Shown here in pieces: positions 14,850-22,160 of a DNA stretch of 22,737 bases. The stretch lies in NCBI GenBank assembly GCA_035395685.1, contig DAOPBR010000045.1:1-22737 (forward strand). The letters are read 5' to 3'. Under the pieces are notes generated by a model, which saw only the letters and a program-made list of their open reading frames with translations, ran no database searches and was not told the DNA's origin. Made by a program: the position numbers and the translations under genes. The stretch comes from JAKJGA01 sp029554345. GTDB taxonomy: Bacteria; Spirochaetota; UBA4802; JAFGJZ01. Position 1 is the stretch's first letter. Each line of letters begins with the position of its first letter.

Positions 14850-15974
14850 ATGGTTCTTATTATTAAAGGCGGCGTGCTGCCTCTCATTATTTTTTCCTGC
14901 GGATTCTTTTCGATTATCATCGGACTTGCTCAGTGTTCCATTCGCAAAAAAGATACAATAAATTATTTCAGTGCTCTTTCTCATTTTTCTTTCGGCTTTT
15001 TTCTAATGACAGAAATGATTTATACTTTTTTTGAGGGAACGAGCATGGGTTTCTTGTTTTTTTTGAGTCAGTCGTTATTGACTATTTGTCTCGTATCCAT
15101 ATACTTTTATTTTCGTTCGTTGTTTTTTCGCGGGGCAATATCTGTGTATCGTGTATATAAAATCGGGGTTTTGATAATCATCATAATTTTATTTTGTTTT
15201 GTCAATTTTATATACAATGTCTGTGGTGGCAAATTTTTTTCAAAAAACTGGGTTGCCGATTTTTTTTTCAGGGAAGATATTGTGCGTTTTGTGGTTTATC
15301 TATGGGGAATCTTTTGTTTTGCAAAAGCTTCATGGGATTTCAAATTTTTACAGAAACCTCGTTCGGATAAAACAATATCACTGAATAAGATTCTACATGG
15401 ATTTTTAATTCTAAGCGCATTCATTCTTATAATTGTTGTAGTTCTTTTTATGCTTCGAAACAGTTTTTTTATTTTTTTTTATGAGATCACTTTATTATAT
15501 TATAGTTTTTTTATAATTAGCATGGTTATCTTCAGCTATCGGCATCCCGACTTTTTTAACATAGCCCGAAATGAAGCTAGCCGGTTAAGGTATCTGCAGT
15601 CAAAGATAAACGGAATTGACGTAAAGGAAGTTGTTGAACGCCTAAAAGATATAATGGAAAACGAAAAACTGTATTTGAAAAATGATCTTTCCTTAACAAA
15701 GCTTAGTGAGCTTCTTGATCTGACTCCTCACCAGTTATCCGAAATTTTGAATAAAGAAATGAATTTAAATTTTAATATTTTTATAAATAGGTATAGAATA
15801 GAGGAAGCAAAGAGGATACTGATTACTGACAAGTATCAGACGATTTTGCATATAGCGTTAAATTCCGGGTTTAATTCCAAAACAGCTTTTAATAAGTCAT
15901 TCCATTCGGCTGTCGGACTTACTCCAAAAGAATATCGATATCTTCATGGACAAGACGCAATGCAGACTTTTTGA
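14850..15974 (+). CDS. Membrane-anchored AraC-family transcriptional regulator
   Basis: 374 aa. Residues 1-235 hold six or seven hydrophobic segments (for example near 6-28, 41-63, 68-90, 103-124, 146-163, 180-202 and 207-229). A short linker follows, then an AraC-type double helix-turn-helix at about 270-370: first helix pair in LSLTKLSELLDLTPHQLSEIL, second in ILHIALNSGFNSKTAFNKSF, closing with VGLTPKEYR. This layout is known from membrane-bound AraC regulators that sense an external or membrane signal. AGGGGAA sets the start. The adjacent lipoprotein genes and the palindrome at 16127 are possible targets. It is not preceded by a repeat copy; the decayed paralogue is. Confidence 0.9.
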   Translation: MVLIIKGGVLPLIIFSCGFFSIIIGLAQCSIRKKDTINYFSALSHFSFGFFLMTEMIYTFFEGTSMGFLFFLSQSLLTICLVSIYFYFRSLFFRGAISVYRVYKIGVLIIIIILFCFVNFIYNVCGGKFFSKNWVADFFFREDIVRFVVYLWGIFCFAKASWDFKFLQKPRSDKTISLNKILHGFLILSAFILIIVVVLFMLRNSFFIFFYEITLLYYSFFIISMVIFSYRHPDFFNIARNEASRLRYLQSKINGIDVKEVVERLKDIMENEKLYLKNDLSLTKLSELLDLTPHQLSEILNKEMNLNFNIFINRYRIEEAKRILITDKYQTILHIALNSGFNSKTAFNKSFHSAVGLTPKEYRYLHGQDAMQTF

Positions 15975-16126
15975 CTGTACTAGTTTAAACCGCGATTTTT
16001 TTAGATTCTGATAATTATTTTTATAAAATTCCTATTCGGGGATAATTTCTAAAAATTTTTTAAAATTTTAGATGAAAAAATGTACACAATTATAATTCGG
16101 GACGACATGAAATCGGGAATATGATA

Positions 16127-16160
16127 TATTAAGGCAATAACAATTGTTATTGCCTTAATA
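16127..16160. promoter_or_regulatory. 34-bp perfect palindrome, candidate operator
   Basis: The arm TATTAAGGCAATAACAA (16127-16143) is followed without a loop by its exact reverse complement (16144-16160). It lies 152 bp after the AraC stop and 72 bp before the lipoprotein gene at 16232. The absence of a loop and T-run argues against a terminator; a dimeric regulator site is more likely. Which regulator binds is unknown. Confidence 0.6.
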
Positions 16161-16231
16161 ATGCAGTCTCCAAACGGGGAATTCCGCATTATTCAGGAAG
16201 TTTTATTAAATATAATTTCAAGAGGTTTCGA

Positions 16232-16846
16232 ATGAAGAAATTAAGTGCGTTATTGCTGGGGGTTATCTTTTTAGCTTCATGCGCAAGTTATGTAAATTCG
16301 GTTAAGGGTCAGCAGTCCGAGAAATCCGGGAAAGTTTATCTTATCGGAAAAATAACATTTAATCCGGAGCCAAAGCAGGAACTGAAAAATTTAGGGTCTG
16401 GACAGTGGAAAGGCGTATTTGCGGGAAATTTTTCAAACAAAATGGAAATCGATGAAAAGCCGACTGCAAATTTTTCCGAAAAATGGGGAGAATATTTTAT
16501 ATGGGAAATCCCGCGTGCGGATATTTATCTTAAATGCATCACTCTTGTTATGAAGGCCGATGCCGGTGACACCGTTTTTCTCAATTATCATACTTTCATT
16601 CCGTTCAAATTCGAAAAAGATGATGTCTTTATTTACATCGGAGACATTACGATTACGGAACAGAAAAACGAAATGGGCGGAAGAGATACTGTGCTTAAAG
16701 TTGCGGACAACTCGAAATATGTATCCGAAACCTATGCTAAAACGATTAAGGGAAGTGGCGGAAATTTTATTGTACCAAAGACCAAATTGATAGAATCCAA
16801 AAGGATAAAAGAGTCAGCAGTTTCTCACAAAGTCGAAGTATATTAA
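16232..16846 (+). CDS. Hypothetical lipoprotein
   Basis: 204 aa. Signal peptide MKKLSALLLGVIFLASC with a classical lipobox LASC (Cys17). The mature part is beta-rich (GKVYLIGKITFNPEP, then DVFIYIGDITITEQ) with several Trp residues and a lysine-rich end. AAGAGG sets the start. It is followed by a second lipoprotein gene after 126 bp, and a terminator follows that, so the two are probably co-transcribed. The palindrome at 16127 lies just upstream and may control them. Family not recognised. Confidence 0.75.
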   Translation: MKKLSALLLGVIFLASCASYVNSVKGQQSEKSGKVYLIGKITFNPEPKQELKNLGSGQWKGVFAGNFSNKMEIDEKPTANFSEKWGEYFIWEIPRADIYLKCITLVMKADAGDTVFLNYHTFIPFKFEKDDVFIYIGDITITEQKNEMGGRDTVLKVADNSKYVSETYAKTIKGSGGNFIVPKTKLIESKRIKESAVSHKVEVY

Positions 16847-16972
16847 TAAATGTATTATGCCTTATGCGGGATTCTCTTTTTTCAAGCGGAAAAGATATAG
16901 GTGCGGAAAGACGTATTTTATGCGCTTTCCACACCACCCAATTATTATCGGATTTTAAATATGGAGAGAATT

Positions 16973-17575
16973 ATGAAAAAGCTTTTTACATCAGTTGCTT
17001 TTTGTCTTGTTTGTATTTTTACCGCTTCATGTTTTTTCTCTTCGGAGGTTGTATTTGGTCCGCGAGGTGAAAGTATGCCGCCGCGCAAGGGATCCATCGC
17101 TATTTTGTGCGGACATGATAACGAGTATGAAGCTCAAATGGCAGAAGAGATAACACTATTTCTTGCCGGCGACGGGCGTCTTTCGGTTCTTTCGCAGAAA
17201 GCTGTTAAATCCATATTCCCAAGTTATCCGACAAATTTTCTCGTAGATAATAATAACGAGTGGACATTTGATGCAAATCGAGAAGTTATCCGCAAAATTC
17301 ACGAGAAACTTAAAACAGATTACATCTTTGTCGTGTGGATTATGGCGTCGGGCAAATCATATACTACCGGAAATTTCACCGGAAAAGTCGGTGTTGGAAT
17401 TGCAGGTTGGCTGATAAAATTCCCCGAAGAAAAAATAGTAAGTGAAACATGTTTTACGAGAGAAGATCGCGTTCTTTTTACTACAGTTATAGGGAAAAGC
17501 AACGATGCTTGCGGAAGTCTTGTTGAAGAGATGACTGAAGAAATATGTGCGGAGATTGACAAAAAATGGAAATAG
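16973..17575 (+). CDS. Hypothetical lipoprotein, CsgG/FlgO-like pattern
   Basis: 200 aa. Start at 16973 chosen for GGAGAG just upstream and because it opens a signal peptide (MKKLFTSVAFCLVCIFTASC) with lipobox TASC; ATG 16901 would add 24 residues in front. The mature part, GSIAILCGHDNEYEAQMAEE followed by a VLSQKAV strand-helix and DYIFVVWIMASG, resembles the small alpha/beta domain of CsgG-, FlgO- and LpoB-like envelope proteins (a strand, an AEEI helix, then a 'sensitive to x' region). That likeness is tentative. It closes the operon, with a terminator at 17601. Confidence 0.72.
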   Translation: MKKLFTSVAFCLVCIFTASCFFSSEVVFGPRGESMPPRKGSIAILCGHDNEYEAQMAEEITLFLAGDGRLSVLSQKAVKSIFPSYPTNFLVDNNNEWTFDANREVIRKIHEKLKTDYIFVVWIMASGKSYTTGNFTGKVGVGIAGWLIKFPEEKIVSETCFTREDRVLFTTVIGKSNDACGSLVEEMTEEICAEIDKKWK

Positions 17576-17600
17576 TGGAGCAATTCAATTTGTAGGCTTT

Positions 17601-17632
17601 TACGATTTATTTATTATAAAGTCGTATTTTTT
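17601..17632 (+). terminator. Intrinsic terminator of the lipoprotein operon
   Basis: TACGATTT (17601-17608) pairs with AAGTCGTA (17619-17626), one G-T wobble, loop of 10 nt, followed by six T. It starts 26 bp after the stop at 17575. Confidence 0.7.
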
Positions 17633-17658
17633 CTAGAATTCTCCAAAAAGTATTTCAC

Positions 17659-17782
17659 ACATATTTTAGTTGACCGGCATAATAGCGTTATACTTTGTCT
17701 TGAATACATGCCTTTCAATGCAAGACATATCTTTTGCCCGTATGGAATTATAGCAAGTCGGTGTTATGCGAAGTCTATTCAT
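17659..17782 (+). repeat. Dispersed leader repeat, copy 10
   Basis: TTGACC at 17670-17675 and TTTGTC at 17694-17699 are 18 bp apart. CTTTCAATGCAAGACAT, then GTATGGAATTATAGCAAGTC and GGTGTTATGCGAAG follow. It lies about 110 bp upstream of the TPR gene at 17896. Confidence 0.85.
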
Positions 17783-17895
17783 TTTTGTTCTATATTGGCA
17801 TATTAAACACATGTACGCGATCAATATTCTGTAATTATATTTTTTCTTAAGAATAAAAGAAAACAGAAATGAATCCATAGAAATGGAGGTTTACA

Positions 17896-19518
17896 ATGAA
17901 ACAGTATTTAAAAACATTTTTCGCATGTATTATTTTTTGGGCTATCCTTTTCCTTCAAACAGTAGCTGCAAACGCACAAGAAAAAGCAAATAAGGAAAAT
18001 GTATCCTTCATTTCCGCTAAGATAAAATTTCCCATAAACGTATCATTTGGAATCAACCTCTCACCAAACGGATCGTTCATGACTGAAAAAGTGGTTCCTG
18101 ATCCGAAAGCTGTTTCAGCGAAAATAGAAAGTTTAAAAATGAAATGGTCGGCGAAAAAAGATCCCGACAATGCAGTTGAGCTTGCGGGTTTATACCGCTC
18201 GCTTAATAACATCAAAGAAGCGAACGAATGGTATATTAAAGCAGAAAAACTACTTCAGATGCAGCTAAACAACGCTCCAACCGATAAAAAAGCGCTAACT
18301 GATACTGTAGGTTTATATATTGAACTGATACATTATAATGCAAAAAATGAAAAATTGATTAATTCTTATGCAAAACTAGCATTCAAGAATGCCTTTACAC
18401 TTCTGGATATTGCCACAACAAATAAAGAAAGAATTAAAACGTACCAGTATGTCGGGTATCTGTATTTTATGCTGGGGCAATACGATAAAGCCAACATCTA
18501 TTTTTCAAAATTGAATAACGTTGAAGGTCTGTCGTTTGAAACCCTCTTTCAATCGGAGTTTGTGCAGCTCATGCTGTTTTGTCAGAACAATATATGCCCG
18601 AAAGCCGAATTTCATGAAAAATTAAAAACAACCGACATTGCAAACGTATACGATTATAGACGCATACAAAATCTTATAAAAAAAAATCCCAATGATCTAC
18701 GCTACAAAGCGTTACTGCATTTCGAGCATCTGATCTTTTTCTATTTCAAGGGATTGATTACTGATCAATCTTTGACACTTGATTTTAATGATAAAAAAAA
18801 CATATTTAGCGTGGCGGATACGGCTTTACTCAACGAAATAGAATCGTTCTTTGTAAAAATAGATAATTACAAGATTATGAAGAGATTTGATCTATACTGC
18901 ATTCTGGCAATGATTTACAGTTTAAAGAAAGAACCCGCAAAAATAGTATCATATTACGAAAAAGCCTTCAACGAAGAACCAACCGATTTCCAAACAATGA
19001 CCTCACTAGTGTATGTGTATATGGTGACGTTCAAGAATTACGAAAAGGCTGTAAACGTCATAGAGAGAAAGAACACGGCTAAGGCCAACGCAATCAACTA
19101 TGTATGGATAGCATCTGTGTTGGGCAAAAATGAACAGTATACAAAAGCGATTGAAGCAATACAAGACGGACTGCGTATGGAACCAACAAACATAGATGTG
19201 CAGTTCACCGCTGGAGCGTTATATATGAAAAGTGGAGACTATACAAAAGGCGCCATCTACATAAACGCTGTGTATGATAAATGCAGCCAAAAATATACTC
19301 ATTATGATGAGGTGATAATAGCCCGCGCCGCCGTATTGCTATCACAGAACAAACATAAAGAATCATTTGATCTGTTAATGAATCTTTATAATCAGGACAT
19401 ATCATCTAATACAAAAAAAAGGCTGGAGGAGATTCTAACCAATGTATTTAAACAGGAAAAGCCGAACGACTCTGAAAAAGATGGGTCAATCCGTCCTGAT
19501 TATCTAGAGCCACGCTAA
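17896..19518 (+). CDS. Exported TPR-repeat protein
   Basis: 540 aa. Signal peptide at about 1-28 (ending AANAQEK). The mature protein is made of helical pairs of TPR type: clear units near residues 90-120 (ELAGLYRSLNNIKEANEWYI), 175-210 (VGYLYFMLGQYDKANIYFSK), 330-365 (LAMIYSLKKEPAKIVSYYEK) and 400-470 (two units, including AGALYMKSGDYTKGAIYI). TPR proteins scaffold protein complexes; here the site is periplasmic or outer-membrane associated. GGAGG before the ATG sets the start. The stop is followed after about 100 bp by a small barrel gene that may be in the same unit behind copy 10. Confidence 0.88.
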   Translation: MKQYLKTFFACIIFWAILFLQTVAANAQEKANKENVSFISAKIKFPINVSFGINLSPNGSFMTEKVVPDPKAVSAKIESLKMKWSAKKDPDNAVELAGLYRSLNNIKEANEWYIKAEKLLQMQLNNAPTDKKALTDTVGLYIELIHYNAKNEKLINSYAKLAFKNAFTLLDIATTNKERIKTYQYVGYLYFMLGQYDKANIYFSKLNNVEGLSFETLFQSEFVQLMLFCQNNICPKAEFHEKLKTTDIANVYDYRRIQNLIKKNPNDLRYKALLHFEHLIFFYFKGLITDQSLTLDFNDKKNIFSVADTALLNEIESFFVKIDNYKIMKRFDLYCILAMIYSLKKEPAKIVSYYEKAFNEEPTDFQTMTSLVYVYMVTFKNYEKAVNVIERKNTAKANAINYVWIASVLGKNEQYTKAIEAIQDGLRMEPTNIDVQFTAGALYMKSGDYTKGAIYINAVYDKCSQKYTHYDEVIIARAAVLLSQNKHKESFDLLMNLYNQDISSNTKKRLEEILTNVFKQEKPNDSEKDGSIRPDYLEPR

Positions 19519-19626
19519 TATTTCAATTATAGTGATTAATATGAACGATGTTTCGATTTAAATAAAGTTTAAATGTTGATTTGAGAATTTCTAAAGAACA
19601 TGGGAAGTTTAATTATGGGCGGTGTT

Positions 19627-20226
19627 ATGAAAACAAAAGTATTATTTTTAACAATGCTGTTTTTTGTATTTATCCCGGCATTCTCTTATTCTGATCTTAC
19701 AATAAATGGCGGAATGATTCATGAGGAAAATGAAAAAAAATCTGTATTGGGTGCGGGTCTTGATTGGCCAAAGTTTAAATTGTCAGACAATTTAAACTTA
19801 AGCTTAGGGTATGTTTTTTCATTAAACAAAAATGGTTTTTATACTTCGGCTCCGGGTCTCATCGGTATCGCTTTGGTCGGATTGGAAATTGCCAATTCAG
19901 ATGATGATGACGATTCATCTCAAGACGAATCGGATGATTCAAATATTGCCGGCCGTTTTGGCGTTTTACTTGTCCTGATTCCCGAAAATATAAAAATTCA
20001 TTATTGGTTTAGACCTGATTTTGCTTTTGCGGTTGGGCTTCATCCCTGGGGAATAGAATACGACAATGACGCAGAGAAAATATATTACACCAACGGAATA
20101 AGTCTCGATTTTAATTACATAATAATGTCCAGATTATCAATCGGTCCTTATACCAGTTTTAGATATGTCTATAAAACTGAAACTCCCGTATGGGAGTTGG
20201 GATTTAAACTAGGAATTGTGTTTTAG
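19627..20226 (+). CDS. Small outer-membrane barrel-like protein
   Basis: 199 aa. The ATG at 19627 gives a clean signal peptide (MKTKVLFLTMLFFVFIPAFS); the in-frame ATG at 19600 would add 9 residues and has no better ribosome-binding site. The mature part alternates strands (LSLGYVFSLNK, then FGVLLVLIPENIKIHYWF) and ends in GFKLGIVF with a terminal Phe, the usual end of an outer-membrane barrel. An acidic loop at about residues 92-106 (DDDDDSSQDESDD) could bind divalent cations. It is probably co-transcribed with the TPR gene. Family not recognised. Confidence 0.75.
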   Translation: MKTKVLFLTMLFFVFIPAFSYSDLTINGGMIHEENEKKSVLGAGLDWPKFKLSDNLNLSLGYVFSLNKNGFYTSAPGLIGIALVGLEIANSDDDDDSSQDESDDSNIAGRFGVLLVLIPENIKIHYWFRPDFAFAVGLHPWGIEYDNDAEKIYYTNGISLDFNYIIMSRLSIGPYTSFRYVYKTETPVWELGFKLGIVF

Positions 20227-20296
20227 AATATTTAATTTTTATCCATATTACATCTTGATAATGTTTCAACGATGATACTAGGGTTAATCCTGATAA

Positions 20297-20416
20297 TAAA
20301 TTTCATTTGACCGACTTGATTGCGTAAAGCTATTATTGCAGATACATCTTACTGTGCAGAACACGGTTTTTTCATGACGGGATTATTAGAAACAGGTATC
20401 TCAGAGAGAAAATTGA
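20297..20416 (+). repeat. Dispersed leader repeat, copy 11
   Basis: TTGACC at 20307-20312 and TATTAT at 20331-20336 are 18 bp apart. GTGCAGAACACGG and a T-run follow, then CATGACGGGATTATTAG and CTCAGAGAGAAAATTGACAT. Its last bases match those of half-copy 13 (AATTGACATATG). It lies about 90 bp upstream of the gene at 20510. Confidence 0.83.
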
Positions 20417-20509
20417 CATATGATCAAGGCAATATAACAACTTAAAATGATTTATGGCTTGATTAGGCTAATCTGCATTTTACAGCAAAAATAAATGGAG
20501 AGAAAAACG

Positions 20510-21052
20510 ATGAATATGAAATTTATTATGGCGACAATAGTTTCCAGCATATTGATGACAGGATTATTTGCTAGCGATAATTTACAAACAGGAACAAATG
20601 CACCTTACTTCAAGGTAAAATCCGGAGATAATAAAGAATTGAATTCATCTATGACTAAAGGGAAAGTAGTGATAATATTTTATGAAACTAAAGACTTAAT
20701 CGAAAAAAATAGAAAATTAAAGAACGAATTGAATAAATTTTACGATGAACAACCGGATGCAATAAAAAATTTGATTGTAAAATTGCCTATTATTGATTGC
20801 TCCGGAGCATTTAAGCTTTTTATCGCCATGTGGAAGAACAGTTTAATTGATCACTCAAAAAAAGAAAGAATGGTAATATATGGAGATTGGGATGCAAAGA
20901 TGTTTTCTAATTTCAAGATGAAAAAGGATGAAAGCAATATAATAATATTAGACAAAAAAGGAATAATCCAATACTATAAGCATGGCACAATTGAAGATAA
21001 GGAAGTAATAAAAATTAAAGAATTATTACTAAAATATGTAAATGAAAAATAA
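20510..21052 (+). CDS. Exported thioredoxin-fold protein lacking the CxxC site
   Basis: 180 aa. Signal peptide ending LFASD. The segment GTNAPYFKVKSGDNKEL-SSMTKGKVVIIFYET is the beginning of a peroxiredoxin/TlpA-type thioredoxin fold, and NIIILDKKGIIQYYKHG is the later strand pair. Where the redox CxxC (or peroxidatic Cys) would follow the FY strand, the protein has ETKDLIEK, so no active-site cysteine; the only Cys is in PIIDCSGAF. YtfJ-like periplasmic proteins are similar in size, but the function is unknown. The ATG at 20510 is 7 nt after GGAGAG; the ATG at 20495 overlaps that site and is rejected. Confidence 0.75.
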   Translation: MNMKFIMATIVSSILMTGLFASDNLQTGTNAPYFKVKSGDNKELNSSMTKGKVVIIFYETKDLIEKNRKLKNELNKFYDEQPDAIKNLIVKLPIIDCSGAFKLFIAMWKNSLIDHSKKERMVIYGDWDAKMFSNFKMKKDESNIIILDKKGIIQYYKHGTIEDKEVIKIKELLLKYVNEK

Positions 21053-21070
21053 AAATCCGATCAATACAAG

Positions 21071-21116
21071 AAGCCGAATCGGCTTGATAAATATTTCTAT
21101 GCCGCTTAAAAGCGGC
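21071..21116. terminator. Two GC-rich hairpins after the thioredoxin-fold gene
   Basis: AAGCCG-AAT-CGGCTT (21071-21085) and GCCGCT-TAAA-AGCGGC (21101-21116) are perfect short stems 19 and 49 bp past the stop. Neither is followed by a proper T-run, so they may slow or end transcription only weakly. Confidence 0.45.
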
Positions 21117-21144
21117 ACGGAAGATTCATCGGTACGATTCAGAA

Positions 21145-21206
21145 AGTGATGAGAATTATTTCATAATGGAATTATAAATATCCGGTATTTCAAAGAGGTA
21201 ATTGAC
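21145..21206 (+). repeat. Dispersed leader repeat, copy 13 (3' half only)
   Basis: AATGGAATTATAAATATC followed by CGGTATTTCAAAGAGG and AATTGACAT match the 3' half of copies 11 and 12. The TTGACC half is not visible upstream; hairpins occupy its place. The AGAGG provides the ribosome-binding site for the ATG at 21209. Confidence 0.7.
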
Positions 21207-21208
21207 AT

Positions 21209-22003
21209 ATGTCTAAACTAGTACAAACTACAATGAACACAATGAAGTATTCCGGTTGGATTATAACCAGTGCCGCCCTAGGAATAAACCTGTTATTGGG
21301 ACTCCTTTACGCATGGAGTGTATTCAAAAAATCCCTTGTTGCAGAATGGGGCTGGAACGATGTTACAGCATCCCTTCCATTTACGGTTTCTGCCGCTATA
21401 TTCGCNNNNNNNNNNNNNNNNNNNNNNNNNNNNNNNNNNNNNNNNNNNNNNNNNNNNNNNNNNNNNNNNNNNNNNNNNNNNNNNNNNNNNNNNNNNNNNN
21501 NNNNNCTTATGCTTATAGCACACATGGCAAGTATCGCAGGTACGCAGGCAGCCTGGAAAGCAGGCTTTATCTTGGTTGTCGTATTATCAGCATTTAATGC
21601 GCTGGGCCGTGTTGTCGGCGGTTTTCTGTCTGATAAAATCGGCCGCAAATCAGCACTTGTATTGGTATTACTGCTTCAGGCTTGCAACATGTTTATTTTT
21701 ACTTACTACAATACAATTCCTTCGCTGGTTATCGGCGCTTCGCTGGCGGGTCTGGCCTATGGTTCTCTCTTCTCTTTGATGCCTTCTATCACAGCTGACT
21801 TCTTCGGCATTAAAAACATGGGCGTAAACTACGGGCTTATATTTACGGGCTGGGGAATTGCTGCCGTTATCGGCCCTATCCTCGGAGGTGTTGTTGTAAT
21901 GAAATCAGGCACATATACCGTGTCGTATATTTTAGCCGGTGTTTTACTGGTAATAGGAACGCTATTAACACTGTTGATAAAAGCACCCGAGACTCAGAAA
22001 TGA
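21209..22003 (+). CDS. OFA-type MFS transporter, interrupted by an assembly gap
   Basis: Both ends of an MFS carrier are visible. The N-terminal part (about 66 residues) has ALGINLLLGLLYAWSVFKKS, typical of the oxalate/formate antiporter (OFA) subfamily. The C-terminal part has ALGRVVGGFLSDKIGRKS, the MFS loop signature between TM8 and TM9, followed by about four TM segments and a KAPETQK tail. Substrates of OFA carriers are usually small carboxylates; the substrate here cannot be told. OFA proteins are about 400 aa, so the gap must hide well over the 100 placeholder bases, and the apparent continuity of frame across it is accidental. AGAGG of half-copy 13 sets the start. Confidence 0.85.
   Translation: MSKLVQTTMNTMKYSGWIITSAALGINLLLGLLYAWSVFKKSLVAEWGWNDVTASLPFTVSAAIFXXXXXXXXXXXXXXXXXXXXXXXXXXXXXXXXXXLMLIAHMASIAGTQAAWKAGFILVVVLSAFNALGRVVGGFLSDKIGRKSALVLVLLLQACNMFIFTYYNTIPSLVIGASLAGLAYGSLFSLMPSITADFFGIKNMGVNYGLIFTGWGIAAVIGPILGGVVVMKSGTYTVSYILAGVLLVIGTLLTLLIKAPETQK
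21406..21505. other. Assembly gap of 100 N
   Basis: Exactly 100 N inside the MFS gene, the usual placeholder for a scaffold join of unknown size. The missing DNA should be several hundred bases longer, judged from MFS family length. The synteny on either side depends on the scaffolding being right. Confidence 0.98.
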
Positions 22004-22016
22004 ATGAATGTTTTTT

Positions 22017-22143
22017 TGTATAAATTTGACCGGCATATTTAATCGCATTAAGCTATGCCATCAAACGCGTCTTTCCATAAAAGACGCGTTTTTTTAGTGC
22101 ATGGAATTATAACGATCCGGTGTTTCAAAGAATAAATTCCCAT
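22017..22143 (+). repeat. Dispersed leader repeat, copy 12
   Basis: TTGACC at 22026-22031; TATGCC at 22054-22059, here with a 22-bp spacer because of four extra bases. GTCTTTCCATAAAAGACG with a T-run, GTGCATGGAATTATAACG and CGGTGTTTCAAAG follow. It starts 13 bp after the MFS stop and ends 17 bp before the LysE-family start. Confidence 0.88.
22063..22095 (+). terminator. Strong intrinsic terminator inside copy 12
   Basis: AAACGCGTCTTT (22063-22074) pairs perfectly with AAAGACGCGTTT (22080-22091) around a 5-nt loop and is followed by a T-run to 22095. It would end transcripts of the MFS gene. It occupies the central block of the repeat, just after the -10-like TATGCC. Confidence 0.8.
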
Positions 22144-22160
22144 AAATAAAGGTTATCGAC

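Noticed and set aside
21209..22003. Reading the MFS gene as a genuine short 264-residue protein
   Set aside because: Its middle is a 100-N placeholder; family length and missing TM segments show that sequence is absent, not deleted.
1..22143. The repeats as integron attC sites (integrase-less cassette array)
   Set aside because: Spacing and single-gene segments look cassette-like, but no GTTRRRY/RYYYAAC core pair is conserved, one copy is inverted, several lie between divergent gene starts, and a promoter pattern is conserved. No integrase gene is in the window. A genome search could still reopen this.
1..22143. The repeats as a CRISPR array
   Set aside because: Copies are about 120 bp, imperfect, and separated by whole genes rather than short uniform spacers; no cas genes.
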